A stretch of DNA of 64,000 nt from Hyalella azteca (Eukaryota > Arthropoda > Malacostraca > Amphipoda > Hyalellidae), in contig NW_025940654.1 of the NCBI RefSeq assembly GCF_000764305.2, positions 58,116 through 122,115 of the forward strand, given 5' to 3'. A model generated the notes under the pieces. It had not been told where the DNA came from and searched no databases. It saw only the letters and a list, made by a program, of their open reading frames with translations. Shown piece after piece: positions 19,901 through 28,915 of this stretch (within the stretch, counting starts at the first letter, position 1; each line of letters begins with the position of its first letter). The translations under genes and the position numbers were made by a program.

Positions 19901-22702
19901 CACACAAGTGTGAAAAGTACATCGTCATTTGCAAAAGTCTCACCATTTCTATGAGTGTAAGCATGACTCACCTGAGTGAGCGTGCCACTCTTGACTCTCT
20001 TTGATAGAGATCCTGGCCGCGTGCCCCGCCAGCTGCTGGGCAGCGGGGCACCGCAGCAGAAGGCCCTGCCAGTCGTGGGCGGTGGCGACCCCAGCGGCGG
20101 TGATTGCATCGCGAAATTCCGGCCAACGTTTTTGGAGTCGTGGTGGGTCTCTGTTACTTAAATCCTGCAGGACGTACACCAGCACCTCCAGCAGGCTAGA
20201 GTAATTGCGAAAGTAATACATTAAATGACCTACACCAGCACCTCCAGCAAGCAGCAATAATTGTAAAAGTAATAGATTCAAAAAGTAATAATAGTTCAGA
20301 GAGAGAATACGCTGACCCATTCATTTTCGGCGTGCATGCCTATGCTCGGAAACTCAACATCTAAGCTCATGCATTAGGTGTTGAACTCTTACTTCTGAAG
20401 CCCATTATGTGCGCCAGGATCTGGACCAGCTTCTCTGTAGTCGATAAACTTATTCATCACTGTATGGAGCATCTGACGAAACGCCTCCGTCCAGCTTCGA
20501 AAGAGTAGAGATAATTAAACAAACTGTCGGCAATGAGAATTGTATTGTGTCTTTTTAAGATTTTCATGCAAATTTAATGATGGTCGTGTGAGCAAGGAAG
20601 ACACAACAGGGACTTACTTAATTATAATGCGATTTGATTTCGAATGAAAAGAGTATATTGAATAAGATACTACAACTGTAAGACGCTACAACTGACATAC
20701 GTATGTAGTTGTACGAAATTACAAATAAAACTTGAAACAGCAGCAGTTCCAACTGACATGAAGTCTGAAGAGGCTACAACTACACCATGACGTCGTACGA
20801 AGAGACAATTGGACCACGAAATTGGAATGAACAATACAACTGACCTACGAACTTGTAGCTCTACCTTATCATCGTAGTCGGAGTAGTCCCAAGAATTTTC
20901 CACAGAGGTTCGTCGGTCTCCATCAGGCGCTTTGTAACATAGGAAGCGGCTGCTCTTTCCTGAAGTGACTTGTGGGGAAAGGAATAGGTTGCGACAGCGC
21001 TCGCAGAAAGACATTTTCTAGTTCTTAGTACGGCAGAAAACAACATTTCCGAGCTGATTTCTTTGTTGAATCCGTGCGGCTGGATGATATTGTAGCACTC
21101 CCGCCTGAGGGGTAGAAGCTCTTCGTCAGTGATAGTAACCATGTCGCTGACGAGTAACTCCAATGCCGTCTTCCCAATGACCATGAACAAGTCGTCGATT
21201 AGAACATGCTTGCTGCCTACGACGATATCGCTGAGCTTTGCAGCGAAAATGGTCTTTTGAAGCTGTAGAATGTCTCTGGACACGTCATTGAAGGTTTTCC
21301 AACGGTTGATATTCTCTGGAGAATCCATGAAAATGGAGCAAAAGTGCAGCAAAAGGATAGGTTCCGTAAAACTCTTTTGTAGTTTTGGGTCCAGTTTCAA
21401 GAACCGGTCTTTCATAGCTTGTGCGTAGCCAGGGCTAGTAGACAGGTTATGTCCATATTTCTCGATGAATTCCAACTGCTTTCGCAACTCACAAAAAGGG
21501 GCAATCTTGTACTCTGAATATCGGCTACGCGTTTGAGAGATGAATTTCTTGAGATCCCCAAGGAAGTGAGGCCGAGTTGTAATGAGGATGCGGGACTCGT
21601 CGTGCCAGGTTCTCCTCATCAGCTCACACAAAACAGTCATCGAATGTTCGTTGCATTCGTCGAATCCATCGACCAGAAAAAGAACCTTGATCTGCTCGAG
21701 TGCTTGCAGAACTTGCTTTCTCACGAGTTTCGCGTACAAGTTTCCAAAGTGCTCAAGAACGACCTCCTGCAAATGCTTTTTAGTTCTGTCCCTGCACTCG
21801 ATGTAGATGAGAATTTGAATTCCATTGGGACAAGTCGAAACAATAGGCTGCTGTCCATAAAACTGAAGAGATACATTTTTTAGTAGGGTCGTTTTACCAG
21901 CTCCAACAACCCCTGAAACGATGACGATTTTTTCGTTTGATGAATGGAACAAGTTTTGATACGGGAGAATTTGGTTCTCTTCGTCTTGAAGCGTAACTTC
22001 AGTTTCGTGGAACACTTTTGATCTTTCAATCCTGAGACCCGTGAGAGGTAAATTTTCCTCAACGAAATGTTGGAAATAACGTCTTGCTTTGTCTTTCCCT
22101 TCTGTGAGAAGACAGTGGCAGTGATACGCCAGCTCCGTCCCACCTGCAGAAAGCCCTAAGTCTATTTCGAGCTGCAGCTCCTGTTCCATCGTTGAGATCT
22201 CACTGGGACTAAGAGAATAAAACTTTCCAGTTTCTTGGATAAGTTCCAATAAATTATTTTTAATTTCTTTGTATTTACTCGCATCTTCCATTGAAGAGAC
22301 ATTATGCATGAGTTCATTTCTAAGATCTTTGATTGCTTTCACTCTGTTTAACAATTCAGTGGGGTCTCTCCCCCCTTTTTTACATTGAAACACAACCTTA
22401 TAGAGGGAATAGAGTGCTGTCATGTCCACCATGTCAAGTGACTTGACTATTGCTAAAGTTTTATGATCTGGTCCACACATTGTCTTCCAAGTTGTTTTAC
22501 TGAAGGAACTTCCACCGTATCTTTCTAAATACTCCTTGTACGTTTCATTAGCGGGTTTGTCGCTGCATTCTATGTCCAGCGATTTTCTCGTATATTTCGG
22601 ACACAGTTTTAAAATTCCGCGAACGTTGTTACGAATATCTTCCATTTCCTGGAAGTAGGTGGTCGATTTGGACGCGGGTGGAACAGCTGGCACAGACGCC
22701 AT
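10799..22702 (-). CDS. HEPN-NACHT NLR-type receptor with duplicated six-exon repeat cassette
   Basis: Fifteen exons join with matching phases into about 1,288 residues: 22702-20865, 20195-19972, 19389-19176, 18145-17997, 17183-16979, 16304-16179, 15682-15620, 14691-14471, 14168-13964, 12562-12414, 12119-11972, 11806-11681, 11148-11095, 10943-10799. That lists 14 blocks; a separate 5' untranslated exon is possible. The first exon carries a HEPN-like region (DLRNELMH, R128 and H133) and a NACHT NTPase: P-loop GVVGAGKTT at 264-272, Walker B LFLVDGFDE at 341-349, sensor RILITTRP. The rest is a leucine-rich-like repeat region formed by two copies of a six-exon cassette. NLRs are cytosolic innate sensors that oligomerise on ligand. 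HEPN next to NACHT is known in invertebrate and DZIP3-like proteins. Ligand unknown. The last two exons are the least certain; a TGA at 11677 is the alternative end. Confidence 0.82.
11017..11094. repeat. Minisatellite of donor copies (24 bp x about 3.5)
   Basis: On the - strand the unit is GACACACTGCCC followed by GTGAGTCATGTT. It starts at the donor of exon f' (11094) and repeats that exon's end plus its donor. Confidence 0.8.
11095..11148 (-). CDS. Receptor exon f' (second cassette)
   Basis: 54 bp between acceptor ACTTCTTCAG and donor GTGAGT. Encodes DDCRRLRICDEPPLTHC, placed as exon f (WTVSLLVTDDLPDLA) in the first cassette, with the same start and end phases (phase 2 to phase 2). Protein similarity is weak; the exon-end duplication in the adjoining minisatellite supports its use. 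Confidence 0.55.
11681..11806 (-). CDS. Receptor exon e' (second cassette)
   Basis: 126 bp, exactly the size of exon e. Encodes FERIDLRKSGLSEADELQLL then ALLQQGGVRTSDAGATRPEPW, matching exon e (LPSCRLLEEEVGQLMLQLQ, GIRTAKDGVTR). The leucine pattern looks like an LRR. Donor GTGAAG at 11680. If this donor is not used, the frame ends at TGA 11679-11677. Confidence 0.72.
11972..12119 (-). CDS. Receptor exon d' (second cassette)
   Basis: Acceptor GTACCAG, donor GTTAGT. Encodes VYAPVGDTEGGAVPLP then LVVLGAQAGDWGAVARTVQA, similar to exon d (LLRVHDVRPGNCDAIAKAIR). Shorter than d by 57 bases at its start; phases 1 in, 2 out as in d. Very GC-rich. Confidence 0.75.
12136..12355. repeat. Hexanucleotide microsatellite (TATTAC)n
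   Basis: About 35 imperfect units of TATTAC in the intron between exons c' and d'. Open frames rich in Tyr or Leu here are artefacts. Confidence 0.95.
12414..12562 (-). CDS. Receptor exon c' (second cassette)
   Basis: 149 bp, the same length as exon c. Encodes SKIKTFEGCIGTAAGVAAL then MGPLDLGALLGKYASL, matching LIEFAGSVSTASGAAGLAA and APLDLHDLLGKYTRL in exon c. Acceptor TTACGCAG. The donor is GTCAGT, weaker than c's GTAAGC but at the same place. Confidence 0.8.
12597..12746. mobile_element. MITE family A, copy 1
   Basis: About 150 bp bounded by GGGCCATACTTTCAAAA and its inverted partner TTGAAAGTATAGGCCC. Inner blocks: CTAAGTGAACGTAAG, TTGTCTATGATTGGTGG, CTTGAAAGGCCGTC, CTTACGATCTCTTAA. Two more copies lie at 13633-13775 and 15089-15236. 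No coding capacity, so non-autonomous. Target duplication not clear. Confidence 0.85.
13078..13435. repeat. Minisatellite, 17 bp x about 21
   Basis: Unit AAGTTGATAAATCCAAG with common variants (AAACCGAAAAG). It lies in the intron between b' and c'. Reads open on the - strand only because of the repeat. Confidence 0.95.
13633..13775. mobile_element. MITE family A, copy 2 (inverted)
   Basis: Same element as 12597-12746 in opposite orientation: starts CCATACTTTCAAAAAAAG, carries CGTAAGTTCATCAGC and CCACCAATCATAGACAAG, and ends TTTTGAAAGTATG. It lacks part of the terminal GGGCC. Confidence 0.83.
13800..13963. repeat. Minisatellite of exon b' donor copies (53 bp x 3)
   Basis: On the - strand each unit holds GAGTTCCAGCCGTGTGATG, GGTCCTTCAGCCGCTGCA and GGGAGCAG followed by GTAAAG. 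This is a copy of the last 47 bases of exon b' plus its donor. Three intronic copies follow the true exon end at 13964. Confidence 0.92.
13964..14168 (-). CDS. Receptor exon b' (second cassette)
   Basis: 205 bp; acceptor TTATGCAG and donor GTAAAG. Encodes RDLDAVALMLPHARGAAVNV then KVAPEVLNAHAWRQVV, matching exon b (GDVIAIALMLPHQQPQLVTI, KLLPAVL). The ALMLPH core with following hydrophobic strands looks like an LRR-type unit. Its last third is the source of the adjoining minisatellite. Confidence 0.85.
14335..14470. repeat. Array of exon a' donor copies
   Basis: On the - strand the exon end ATAACGAGCA plus GTGAGATTC recurs downstream as ATGAGCC-GTAAGATTCGTG, GGGAGCC-GTAAGATTTGTG and AACGAGCC-GTAATGTTC, about 24-26 bp apart after a 55-bp spacer. 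Three further donors, stronger than the one at 14470, follow the exon. Confidence 0.85.
14471..14691 (-). CDS. Receptor exon a' (second cassette)
   Basis: 221 bp; acceptor TTTTCCAG and donor GTGAGA. Encodes SAGVVRQVVTQLQSSALGDF, WPWVKRVMEEAGASARQW and LSCPHEDKIARYAARMSRK, matching exon a (LLEVLVYVLQDL, WPEFRDAITAAGVATAHDW, LLRCPAAQQLAGHAARISIK). Predicted helical. If the donor is ignored it reads to a stop at about 14442. Confidence 0.85.
14700..15088. other. Intron sequence, nothing recognised
   Basis: A + strand frame at 14817-15113 gives 98 residues without recognisable similarity. It sits within the receptor intron and was not accepted as a gene. Confidence 0.4.
15089..15236. mobile_element. 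MITE family A, copy 3
   Basis: GGGGCCATACTTTCAAAACT to CTTGAAAGTATAGGCCCTG, same orientation as copy 1 and about as long. It lies in the intron between exons f and a'. Confidence 0.87.
15620..15682 (-). CDS. Receptor exon f (first cassette)
   Basis: 63 bp; acceptor GCCTGACAG and donor GTGAGT. Encodes GGGQHWTVSLLVTDDLPDLA, with a short beta-strand-like SLLV. Phase 2 on both sides, linking cassette one to exon a' of cassette two. Confidence 0.75.
15683..15998. other. Intron sequence, nothing recognised
   Basis: AT-rich. ATAACTTCCACAAATAAATT followed by AGTAATGTGGTACAA occurs at 15562-15598 and again at 15917-15952, a short direct repeat across exon f's flanks. Confidence 0.5.
16000..16178. 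repeat. Minisatellite of donor-like copies (24 bp x 7)
   Basis: Units alternate CATGACTCACTACACATGAG-TCAC and CATGACTCACTACACGTGGG-TCGC. On the - strand each unit holds GTGAGTCA, the sequence of exon e's own donor at 16178. Palindromic TGACTCA (AP-1-like) sites are dense here as a result. Confidence 0.9.
16179..16304 (-). CDS. Receptor exon e (first cassette)
   Basis: 126 bp; acceptor GTCCTGCAG and donor GTGAGT. Encodes FGYIILPSCRLLEEEVGQLM then LQLQADGIRTAKDGVTRYTK, an LRR-like strand and helix. Just upstream, GGCTACAT...CCTGCTGTCCTGCAG duplicates GGCTACATCATCCTGCCGTC CTGCAG at the exon start, so the acceptor region is present twice. Confidence 0.82.
16392..16740. repeat. Dispersed repeat, copy 2 (other copy 4065-4335)
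   Basis: Contains the same ordered blocks as 4065-4335, here expanded by several GAGTATGACAAGTG units (16510-16660). Confidence 0.7.
16979..17183 (-). CDS. Receptor exon d (first cassette)
   Basis: 205 bp; acceptor CTCATACAG and donor GTTCGT. Encodes VRIWPLDAAWTSVPQLSPC, RGVRLPPNPRPLLRVHDV and CDAIAKAIRTIAPHGK. The second half matches exon d'. Ends LRR-like and joins exon e. Confidence 0.8.
17190..17990. other. Intron between exons c and d, nothing recognised
   Basis: 800 bp of moderately AT-rich sequence. Frames on either strand show no similarity. Confidence 0.5.
17997..18145 (-). CDS. Receptor exon c (first cassette)
   Basis: 149 bp; donor GTAAGC. The acceptor GCCGTGCAG at 18146 is chosen because it alone keeps phase. 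Encodes CQLIEFAGSVSTASGAAGLA, then ATDLIVALSAPLDLHDLLG and KYTRL. Matches c' in length, phase and sequence. Confidence 0.82.
18146..18600. repeat. Minisatellite of exon c acceptor copies (about 26 bp x 17)
   Basis: On the - strand the unit is TTGCTACAGTGTAGTGCAG, then GTGTAAC. Each carries GTGCAG-GTGT, the exact acceptor junction of exon c (GTGCAG-GTGTC). The array ends at the exon. Confidence 0.9.
18601..19175. other. Intron sequence, nothing recognised
   Basis: AT-rich part of the intron between b and c. No feature seen. Confidence 0.5.
19176..19389 (-). CDS. Receptor exon b (first cassette)
   Basis: 214 bp; acceptor CATCTCCAG and donor GTGAGC. Encodes GDVIAIALMLPHQQPQLVTI, KLLPAVLRDVSCSWSDIT and HLGQLKLDLLETS, then DDLLEVLQDSR. 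Same pattern as b'. Confidence 0.84.
19972..20195 (-). CDS. Receptor exon a (first cassette)
   Basis: 224 bp; acceptor TTACTCTAG and donor GTGAGT. Encodes LLEVLVYVLQDLSNRDPPRL, KRWPEFRDAITAAGVATA and LLLRCPAAQQLAGHAARI. One base completes the phase-2 codon left by the NACHT exon. It is the module that follows the NACHT region directly. Confidence 0.86.
20196..20262. repeat. Duplicated acceptor of exon a
   Basis: On the - strand CTTGCTGGAGGTGCTGGTGTA occurs about 57 bp upstream of the exon's own start CCTGCTGGAGGTGCTGGTGT, each preceded by a CAATTA-rich tract. This is a two-copy version of the splice-junction arrays. Confidence 0.8.
20865..22702 (-). CDS. Receptor first coding exon: HEPN-like and NACHT domains
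   Basis: 612 codons from ATG at 22702 to donor GTAGAG at 20864. Residues about 75-165 form a helical region with DLRNELMH, the R-x4-H motif of HEPN domains (in RNases it is catalytic; function here unproven). Residues about 255-420 are NACHT: GVVGAGKTTLL, IYIECRD, VLFLVDGFDE, RILITTRP. Residues 420-600 are the helical NACHT-associated part with SFPHKSLQERAAASYV, typical of NLRs. No death, CARD or PYD domain is seen at the N-terminus. Both Walker motifs look intact. Confidence 0.92.
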
Positions 22703-25430
22703 GTTGCAGATGGTTACTGCACACGAAACATGAATTATGTAGTTATTTTAATTTCATCACATATTCATCTATGAATTCAAAAACTATAAATTTTTGTAAA
22801 ATTTGAAGTCCCTGCAAATGAAACTTTAATAAGTTCGTTGATTGAATTCATTACTTATTGATTTATGAATCTGACGACTAGTAATTATTATAAGCTTCAC
22901 GTACAATATGATGAATAGATCTTATTGTGGAGAATATGACCGCAACGAGATCGATATCGAGTACAATATTGAATTTAAGGGGAGCGGATCGGCAAACTCC
23001 AAATGCATTTAGAACACATGTACTTAGCATCAGTTGCCAGGTGCTTTAGAATTGCCATGATCAGCCAATAAATAAACAATAACAAAGGCTTAGTTAACTA
23101 TCCGTAAGTAATTTGGGATCGAGCTTCACCGTAGACATACGATCATCGTTGACATACGATCATTGTTGACACACACATTTCACCACACATTTCACCACAC
23201 ATTTCACCCCACATTTCAACACACATTTCACCACACATTTCACCACACATTTCACTCAGTGTTAGCGCTGCAGGTAGCAATGTCTCAATATTTGTACGAT
23301 TGGGAGAGCAGCACCTACCCGCTGTCTAAATATTAGGAATAAAAATGATGTTAGTAGTAGTATTTAATATTAGTATTAGTATTATACGCTAGTCTGTTAA
23401 TATTATTAGAGCATAGTAACGTGAGCTGTTCACCCAATAATAATAATATTAATGTTAACATAAAACGTTAATATTAATAGATAAGATTATATATAATTAT
23501 ATAATATAATATGATGATTTATTAACATTGGATGAGGAGTTTTATTATGTAAAATTTTATCTTGATGTGTTAAAGTTTTGTTTAGATATAATAAGATATA
23601 TGGCAGGAATTTATATATAGAAAAATATAACATTTTAATTATGCTCACAATTTTTTCAGAACTCCTCCTAAAATTTCAGCAGAGAAATCGATCTTGAAAA
23701 AAATTTCTCAAATTGCCTGAATTTTCAAATTTAAAGTAAATAAGTTGAATAATTCGAATTTTAGAGTTGAATAAGTTGGACAATTTCAACTCTAAAGGAG
23801 AGCAAGTTGAAAATTTTCAACTTTTAAAGTGAGCAAGTTGAACAATTTCCACTTTTTGTGTGCGTTAAATAAGTTATACAATTAAATTCTGGTTTTCAAC
23901 TTTCAAAAAGATATTATTATTAAAGTGATTAATATTAAGTTGATCCTCTCTGTGTGTGCATTATTTCCTAACAAATTCAGTGTTAAATTGTTTAACAATT
24001 TATTTCTTTACTCTCAGTGAACCCAATTTTTTAAATCAAATAAATAAGGTGGATTAAATGCTGAATTAAATGACGATATCAATTAGATGATCAATGCTTG
24101 ATCGAACTTAAATTGCACTTCTCTTTCACGTTCATTATTAAAACATATCATCAATGAATTCTCATTCAATGAATGAGGCGACACAGGCTCCTATAATTAG
24201 TGATAATCGAAATTACTTCACAATTATACACGCTGAGGAAATTCTTCAAGTGACTATATAAATCCTGAACAAACTTCACAAACAATTCTAGTATTTATTT
24301 TCAAGTGTTTTTAGTAGAATAAATATACAAAAAATTCGAGAAAAAATCATGCTGAAAAAAGAGAAGTAAAAAAATTGGATAGATGAAAAATTCACACAAG
24401 ACTGGCTCAAATTCACACGATTCATAAAATTCACAATTCACACATTCAGTGCAGGCGCGAAGCGGCAACTAGCGATGGACATTCAGTTGAGGTGCCAAGA
24501 GTTGACAGTTGCCAGATGCATCCATACACTAATAAACATGAGTGGGACTTTGTCTAAATAACGGTAGACCTTCTGCCCCTGTATGAGTCATATTGACCCA
24601 TGTTTGAGCAGCAGAAGAGCGTGTCAGTTCTCCGTACAGAAAGTTTGTTACTATATAGACAACTTGACCTAAACAATTGTGTGAGTGTACGATAAAATTG
24701 ATAGAGATAAAGATAAGTACGATATAGCGTACGTTGAAGAAAGAGATAAGTACGATATAGCGTACGATGAAGATAAAGATAAGTACGATATAGCGTACGT
24801 TGAAAGATAGAGATAAGTACAATAAAGCTTACGGTCATCACACAAGTTACGTTTAGGTCAACTTGTAACGAAAACTGTGCGCATGGGGTCAAAGATGGCA
24901 TTGAAATACTGTTTACTGTGGCTAATTTTATTTCGTTTGTCCAAAAAATAAACCTGAATGAAGGCCGGTATACATGTAGCCTGTCTGGGCCGAAGAATGC
25001 GTAATTTGCGTATGGTCGGATATGAACCCAACCACCTCGTGACGTGACAGCCCCGCGGCCAGAGAACCCATGTCGTTCCGTTCAGTGCTGCAGAAAAATT
25101 TTACCAAATATCTGTTAGACTATGAATGTTCCTCATAACCAATTGAACAACATTCATGCGCAAAAATATCAGTTATCATTTATCTATTACTAAATTACGT
25201 GGAATCTAGTTATATCAATTTATAAATATTATGGCTCAATGTCTCTATTCATCAATTATCATATAAAATTATAGCTTTGGGCACAGTCCGTCTATCTCTT
25301 GTACAACACATGTAAGCATGCCGTTAAAACTAAATTGTGTTCAGAATTTTCAAATATATACAACTAGACAACTAATATTTATAGCAGCTTTATTTTAGTA
25401 GGTCAAGGGGAAGAGTAATGCTAGGTCAAC
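22703..25430. other. Intergenic, AT-rich
   Basis: Upstream of the receptor. Holds CACACATTTCAC units at 23168-23255 and a 36-bp minisatellite at 24705-24833, and a copy of the GAGTCA motif at 24581. No coding exon recognised; a 5' untranslated exon of the receptor could be here. Confidence 0.5.
24705..24833. repeat. Minisatellite, 36 bp x about 3.6
   Basis: Unit AGATAAGTACGATATAGCGT followed by ACGTTGAAGA-type spacers. On the - strand each holds TACGCTATATCGTACTTAT. Confidence 0.85.
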
Positions 25431-25439
25431 TTCCGAAAC

Positions 25440-25797
25440 AGTCTGGCACGCACTCCCACGACAAAGTGATACCGCGGACTTACGTCTCGTATAAAGCTGA
25501 AGCTGCACGACAAAGTGATACCGCGGACTTACGTCTCGTATAAAGCTGGAGCTGCACGACAAAGTGATACCGCGGACTTACGTCTCGTATAAAGCATTAC
25601 GTCTCGTATGAAGCTGGAGCTGCACGACAAAGTGATACCGCGGACTTACGTCTCGTATGAAGCTGGAGCTGCACGACAAAGTGATACCGCGGACTTACGT
25701 CTCGTATGAAGCTGTAGCTGCACGACAAAGTGATACCGCGGACTTACGTCTCGTATGAAGCTGAAGCTGCACGACAAAGTGATACCGCGGACTTAGC
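25440..25797. repeat. Minisatellite, 49 bp x about 7, with donor-like GTAAGT
   Basis: Unit TGCACGACAAAGTGATACCG then CGGACTTACGTCTCG. On the - strand each unit contains GAGAC-GTAAGTCC, a near-consensus 5' splice site, though no exon was identified at either end. Confidence 0.9.
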
Positions 25798-25809
25798 TAC
25801 CGATCGCGG

Positions 25810-26250
25810 CTCACGATATCATGCCATGGTGCGCCCTCATGCTGAATAGTGCAACCAGGCTGTATCCGAGAGTGATTTCAGGAAACTCGGTAGTCGGTTC
25901 CACTTCTGGCTGTTCGGATTTGAGAATTTTGGAGTCTCTACATATCTTCAAACGAAAACCATGTCTCAATAATGCGTTTAGTTCATACCCTCTTGAAATG
26001 GTGAATCGCTAAATTTTCTGTTTTTTTTTTTGGTTTCTAAGTTTAAATTTTTTCCTGACCCTATAGGACTAGTTGTTCCGATCGAGTCCTCTTTTTCGAT
26101 CTAATGTTATGACCTGTTTAGGTTTATGTCTGTCTTAGAATTATGACTTATAAAATGATTTTATTCATTTTTAGATTGTCGTACTGATGATGGAGCTGGA
26201 CTCAGAAACGTTTTCAATATCGATATGGTGAATTTTCTTAGCGTTTTCTT
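25810..26250 (+). mobile_element. Penelope-like element fragment (3' end, hammerhead-like motif)
   Basis: Frame 25821-26012 ends with SDLRILESLHIFKRKPCLN then FSSYPLEMVNR, the C-terminus of the GIY-YIG region seen in the copies at 33.0k and 40.9-41.6k. Downstream, CTGATGA (26184-26190), a GGAG/CTC stem and GAAAC (26205-26209) form the two core boxes of a hammerhead ribozyme, a known feature of Penelope-like elements. Confidence 0.75.
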
Positions 26251-27026
26251 TGCTTTTAAATTATTTGCTAATGATTTGGCCTTTTCGTGAGTTGAATTTA
26301 ATCAAGCATCCTGACCACAACATCCTGCATGATATTTAACGTAATATAAAGCAGGGCCGGAAGCAAATCTGTAGGGTGAAAATATCGGTGGTTTGTTCTA
26401 TATAATTAAGATAATGTCTATTGCGAAGTAATCAAATATACTTCTGCACTGGAATATAACTCGTCATAATCCATTCATAATTTTGATGGTCGAAACTTTT
26501 TCAAACATTCAATGGGCAAGTTGCTAAATTTGTGAATGAATTTTCCATTGATTGCATATGTTGGACGCCTTATATAAAAACTAGTTAATCATCTTGAAAT
26601 AACGAAATAGCTACCAGGTCAAATAATTCGACAGTAGAGCATTCAGATCAATTGCCAGTTAAGATACAAGCATTGTTGTGTGCAAAATTCGTGAAGGGCG
26701 AGGTGCTCGGTCTGCAGAATATTTATTTAAGCTGAACATTTATCTAAGCTGAACATTTATCTAAGCTGAACATTTACCTAAGCTGAACATTTATCTAAGC
26801 TGAAGATTTATCTAAGCTGAATATTTATTTAAGCTGAATTTTTTATTTAAGCTGATTTAAGTTGAGTATTTATTCAAAAATGCAAAGTAAAATAAACTCG
26901 ATGTGTGGATTATGTGTTTATTTAGAAGAATAACAATGCTATTCAATATGATGTTCACAGCAAAAAAAAAAAAAACATAGGAAAACAGCAGGAAAATTGT
27001 ATTGTATTGGTTCCTACGCTCATAGG
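26251..27026. repeat. Intergenic with 17-bp minisatellite at 26725-26870
   Basis: The minisatellite unit is ATTTATCTAAGCTGAAC, about eight copies. The rest shows nothing. Confidence 0.8.
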
Positions 27027-27230
27027 CCGGGTTCACGCCATACTGTCGGACATATGCTAGTCACGGTCCAGTCAATATACATTTCCAATATATCTCTATA
27101 TAAATGCATCTATATTGAATCATTCACACCATGGACATGGCTGGTGCTTTGCACGGCTGGTGTAAATGCTTCTATAAAATACATTAGAGAATATTGGACT
27201 GGACCGCGACTGGCATATGCCCGGTAGTAT
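27027..27230. mobile_element. MITE family B with about 38-bp inverted ends
   Basis: The left end CCATACTGTCGGACATATGC, TAGTCACGGTCCAGTC pairs with the right end GACTGGACCGCGACTGGC, ATATGCCCGGTAGTATTG. About 200 bp, no coding capacity. The right end recurs at 57390-57425. Confidence 0.8.
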
Positions 27231-27894
27231 TGGGTATCATTAGACCGTACACTCTTGGTGCTGCATCAATGAGGAAGTTTATCAATATTATTTAGATGCA
27301 CAAAAATGTTGAATTCAACTTTTCGGGACGCGCAATTGCACACCAGGCGCTATTTAACAACGTCCACATTAGCAGGTGAATAAGTCTACCTTAATTAAAG
27401 TAAAAATTGGGTTGATACAGTTGGACTGATACAACTACTGATAATTATTAATGATAATTCTTGAATTAAATTCTGATACATTTCTTTCGTTTTACTGATA
27501 CATAAAATATTCGTAATAAAAGAAGTTGGCGCTCATGGGACCATAAATTAGCTGAAATGTTCTATTCACAACGAATTGCACGCCCTTGAATGTGTTTCAA
27601 TTGTCACACCAAAGAAGAAAAAATTCTCAGGATACTCTGGTATTAGAGAGTCAATACATACACCTACTTAATATATAAGTACTTATCATCTTTACCAATA
27701 AGAGTATGAACATATAATACGTGTTCCAATAATCATTTAAACTCCAACATAAAGATCGATGGTTCAGTACATGTTGTTAGTAGGATAGTTTATTAAGGCC
27801 CGAACTAGTCGAATATCAACGATTAGCATCAACAGGAAGTCAAGGTCACAATAAGTGGAAATGTCTCACGTCGTTCTGTACCCGCAAGGGGTGG
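27231..27894. other. Intergenic, nothing recognised
   Basis: AT-rich spacer without recognisable genes or repeats. Confidence 0.5.
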
Positions 27895-28020
27895 CAGTAC
27901 CCACAAGGGGCGGTAGGTCTCAAATGTCCAGCCGCTGAAGCTAGCTCGAAAGAAGCAGCGTTAGCATCTCAAAGAGACGAAGTGACAAGGAGGGACAGGT
28001 GACAAGGAGGGACAGGTGAG
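27895..28020. repeat. Dispersed repeat, inverted copy at 39490-39610
   Basis: CTCGAAAGAAGCAGCGTTAG, CATCTC and GACAAGGAGGGACAGGTG reappear in reverse complement at 39490-39610 (CACCTGTCCCTCCTTGTC, GCTAACGCTGCTTCTTTCGA). Confidence 0.8.
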
Positions 28021-28104
28021 AAGCAACAGAAACGAAGACACACGAACAAGAGGTCGCTTACACGGGACGTCGGCCGCCCGCACGAGAGAGACAGAAAGGA
28101 AATG

Positions 28105-28262
28105 ACAACTTGACCCCACAACTGCCCTGCCTACACAACAACTTGACCCCACAACTGCCCTGCCTACACAACAACTTGACCCCACAACCGCCCTGCCTAC
28201 ACAGCAACTTGACCCCACAACTGCCCTGCGTACACAACAACTTAACCCTACACAGCAACTTA
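28105..28262. repeat. Minisatellite, about 32 bp x 5
   Basis: Unit ACAACTTGACCCCACAACTG then CCCTGCCTACAC, nearly perfect. Confidence 0.9.
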
Positions 28263-28915
28263 AACAACTGAGACCTGCAATCAAATGCTTCGAGATCTGT
28301 AGTGGGGTGCTCGATCAGGGAATACAGCTCTATAGGGATGCGCGATTACATAGGACCTCTGATACAGAAGACCTCCTTAGGGGTTGTGTTGCCCAATTTT
28401 AAGATATGACGCAGTCAATATGAGGTACAAAAGGGAAATGAGTTTATTATTACCATCTCTTGGCCTATTTTTTACTGAAGTGAATCACTTTTAATTGATA
28501 CATCGTGTTTTTTTACTAGTTCACACGAGGGGTCATGAATACAAAAGAAAAGATAAATGTTGGAAGTCGCTTAACGTTAAGTATGAAATGACGATTAGGT
28601 ATGAAAATTTATTCCATTTACGGTACAATACGGTAACACTAGTAAGCGTATATATGTATTCATTCAATCATCGTGCTTCGTAAACTATCCATGAACAGAG
28701 CAATATAGCCAGATGGTAAAATCAAGTGGAGAGTTTAAAAGCGTATTTTTCGTGCAAGAAGATTATGAATGAAACCAGATTTTTAACAAGACCACAGTTC
28801 TTGTTACACACAATGAAACCAGATTTTCAACATTGTGTGTAACATGAATTTGATAACATTGGGAATAACGGTTAAACATCATTATCTGAATTACGTTTTC
28901 TTGGGGAGATCCAAC
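28263..28915. other. Intergenic, 3' of the HSP70-like gene
   Basis: AT-rich, no recognised feature beyond a short direct repeat of AATGAAACCAGATTTT around 28768-28828. Confidence 0.5.

Noticed and set aside
21533..21883. 116-residue + strand frame
   Set aside because: Antisense shadow of the NACHT exon.
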